NCBI GenBank assembly: GCA_024278775.1 | Contig: JAJRSP010000132.1 | Location: forward strand, 3,060 to 67,059 | DNA length: 64,000 nucleotides | Origin: Planctomycetota bacterium | GTDB taxonomy: Bacteria > Planctomycetota > Phycisphaerae > UBA1845 | Direction: 5' to 3' | Part shown: positions 63,762 to 64,000 of the stretch, in pieces | Layout of the letters: every line of letters begins with the position of its first letter | Position numbering within the stretch: the stretch's first letter is position 1 | Position numbers and translations under genes: made by a program | Notes under the pieces: model-generated | Told to the model about the DNA's origin: nothing | What the model saw: only the letters and a program-made list of their open reading frames with translations | The model's database searches: none

Positions 63762-64000
63762 TGACAAGCTCCCGCTAGCCCCGTCTCTCAAACCAACTCC
63801 GCGGGCAAAAGGTAGGCCCAACCAACGACACAAGCAAATCGGTTAACCAAGTAGGCGCATTAGTCGTCCCTGAAAAAGCAATAGTGTGACAGGGACGTAT
63901 GATATCTTCGTTGGCATGGTTGTCGGACGTATTGCCTTTGTCAGCTTGCGGGGGCCATCGTATCCTCGCGTGGGGTTGAGAGGTTTCCGGCCCGTCCCAT
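63762..64000. other. Right edge, probable promoter region of the M16 operon
   Basis: No frame of coding quality is visible in these 239 bp. The M16 active-subunit gene reads away from here on the minus strand, so its promoter should lie within or just beyond the edge. A frame extending the M16 gene to 63833 exists but has no ribosome site. Confidence 0.4.

Overview
The window looks like a chromosomal piece of an uncultured planctomycete (Planctomycetota, possibly Phycisphaerae-like). The evidence is an over-long tandem UvrA followed by a CBM9-like protein, ECF sigma/zinc anti-sigma pairs, secreted proteins ending in EF-hand/dockerin-like or thrombospondin-type-3 tails, lipoproteins with clear lipoboxes, and Rieske/cytochrome b gene sets resembling those known from anammox planctomycetes. 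This assignment is inference; no rRNA or other marker is present to test it. I found no tRNA, rRNA, CRISPR array, transposase or phage gene.

Layout. 0.6-8.6 kb (minus): a DNA-repair unit in which a tandem UvrA (four ABC modules) is split into two genes, each carrying a GC-rich palindromic element inserted in frame at the equivalent protein loop, followed by a CBM9-like gene. 8.8-16.5 kb: housekeeping genes (HIT hydrolase, dGTPase-like HD protein, TrmB, SmpB), a secreted PDZ protein and an ECF sigma/anti-sigma pair. 16.5-19.8 kb: a two-lobed pepsin-like secreted protein and a class A beta-lactamase-fold protein.

19.9-28.8 kb: an apparent extracellular electron-transfer unit of two NHL-propeller lipoproteins, four multihaem c-type cytochromes (tetra-, hexa/hepta-, dodeca- and pentahaem), a roughly 700-residue outer-membrane beta-barrel and, divergently, a monohaem lipoprotein. 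29.1-35.9 kb: two giant secreted PD40-repeat proteins around a small coiled-coil lipoprotein.

36.4-40.2 kb (plus): a degenerate ABC exporter, a LicC-like nucleotidyltransferase and a CDP-glycerol glycerophosphotransferase homologue, which suggests a surface phospho-polymer or phospho-alcohol decoration unit. Its leader is rich in repeats and palindromes.

40.3-56.1 kb (minus): ten tightly spaced genes that appear to join a quinol-oxidising Rieske/cytochrome b complex (with a GltD-like flavoprotein) to a NapA-type molybdoenzyme through a decahaem polycytochrome, two NapG-like ferredoxins, two NapH-like membrane ferredoxins (one with two YHS domains) and a hemerythrin. NapB, NapC and NapD homologues are not seen. 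Together with the porin-cytochrome unit this points to an anaerobic, nitrate- or extracellular-acceptor-respiring lifestyle. 56.7-63.8 kb (minus): RpiB, a Sua5/low-molecular-weight phosphatase fusion with an arginine-phosphatase-type motif, a membrane glycosyltransferase, a small membrane protein and an M16 peptidase pair.
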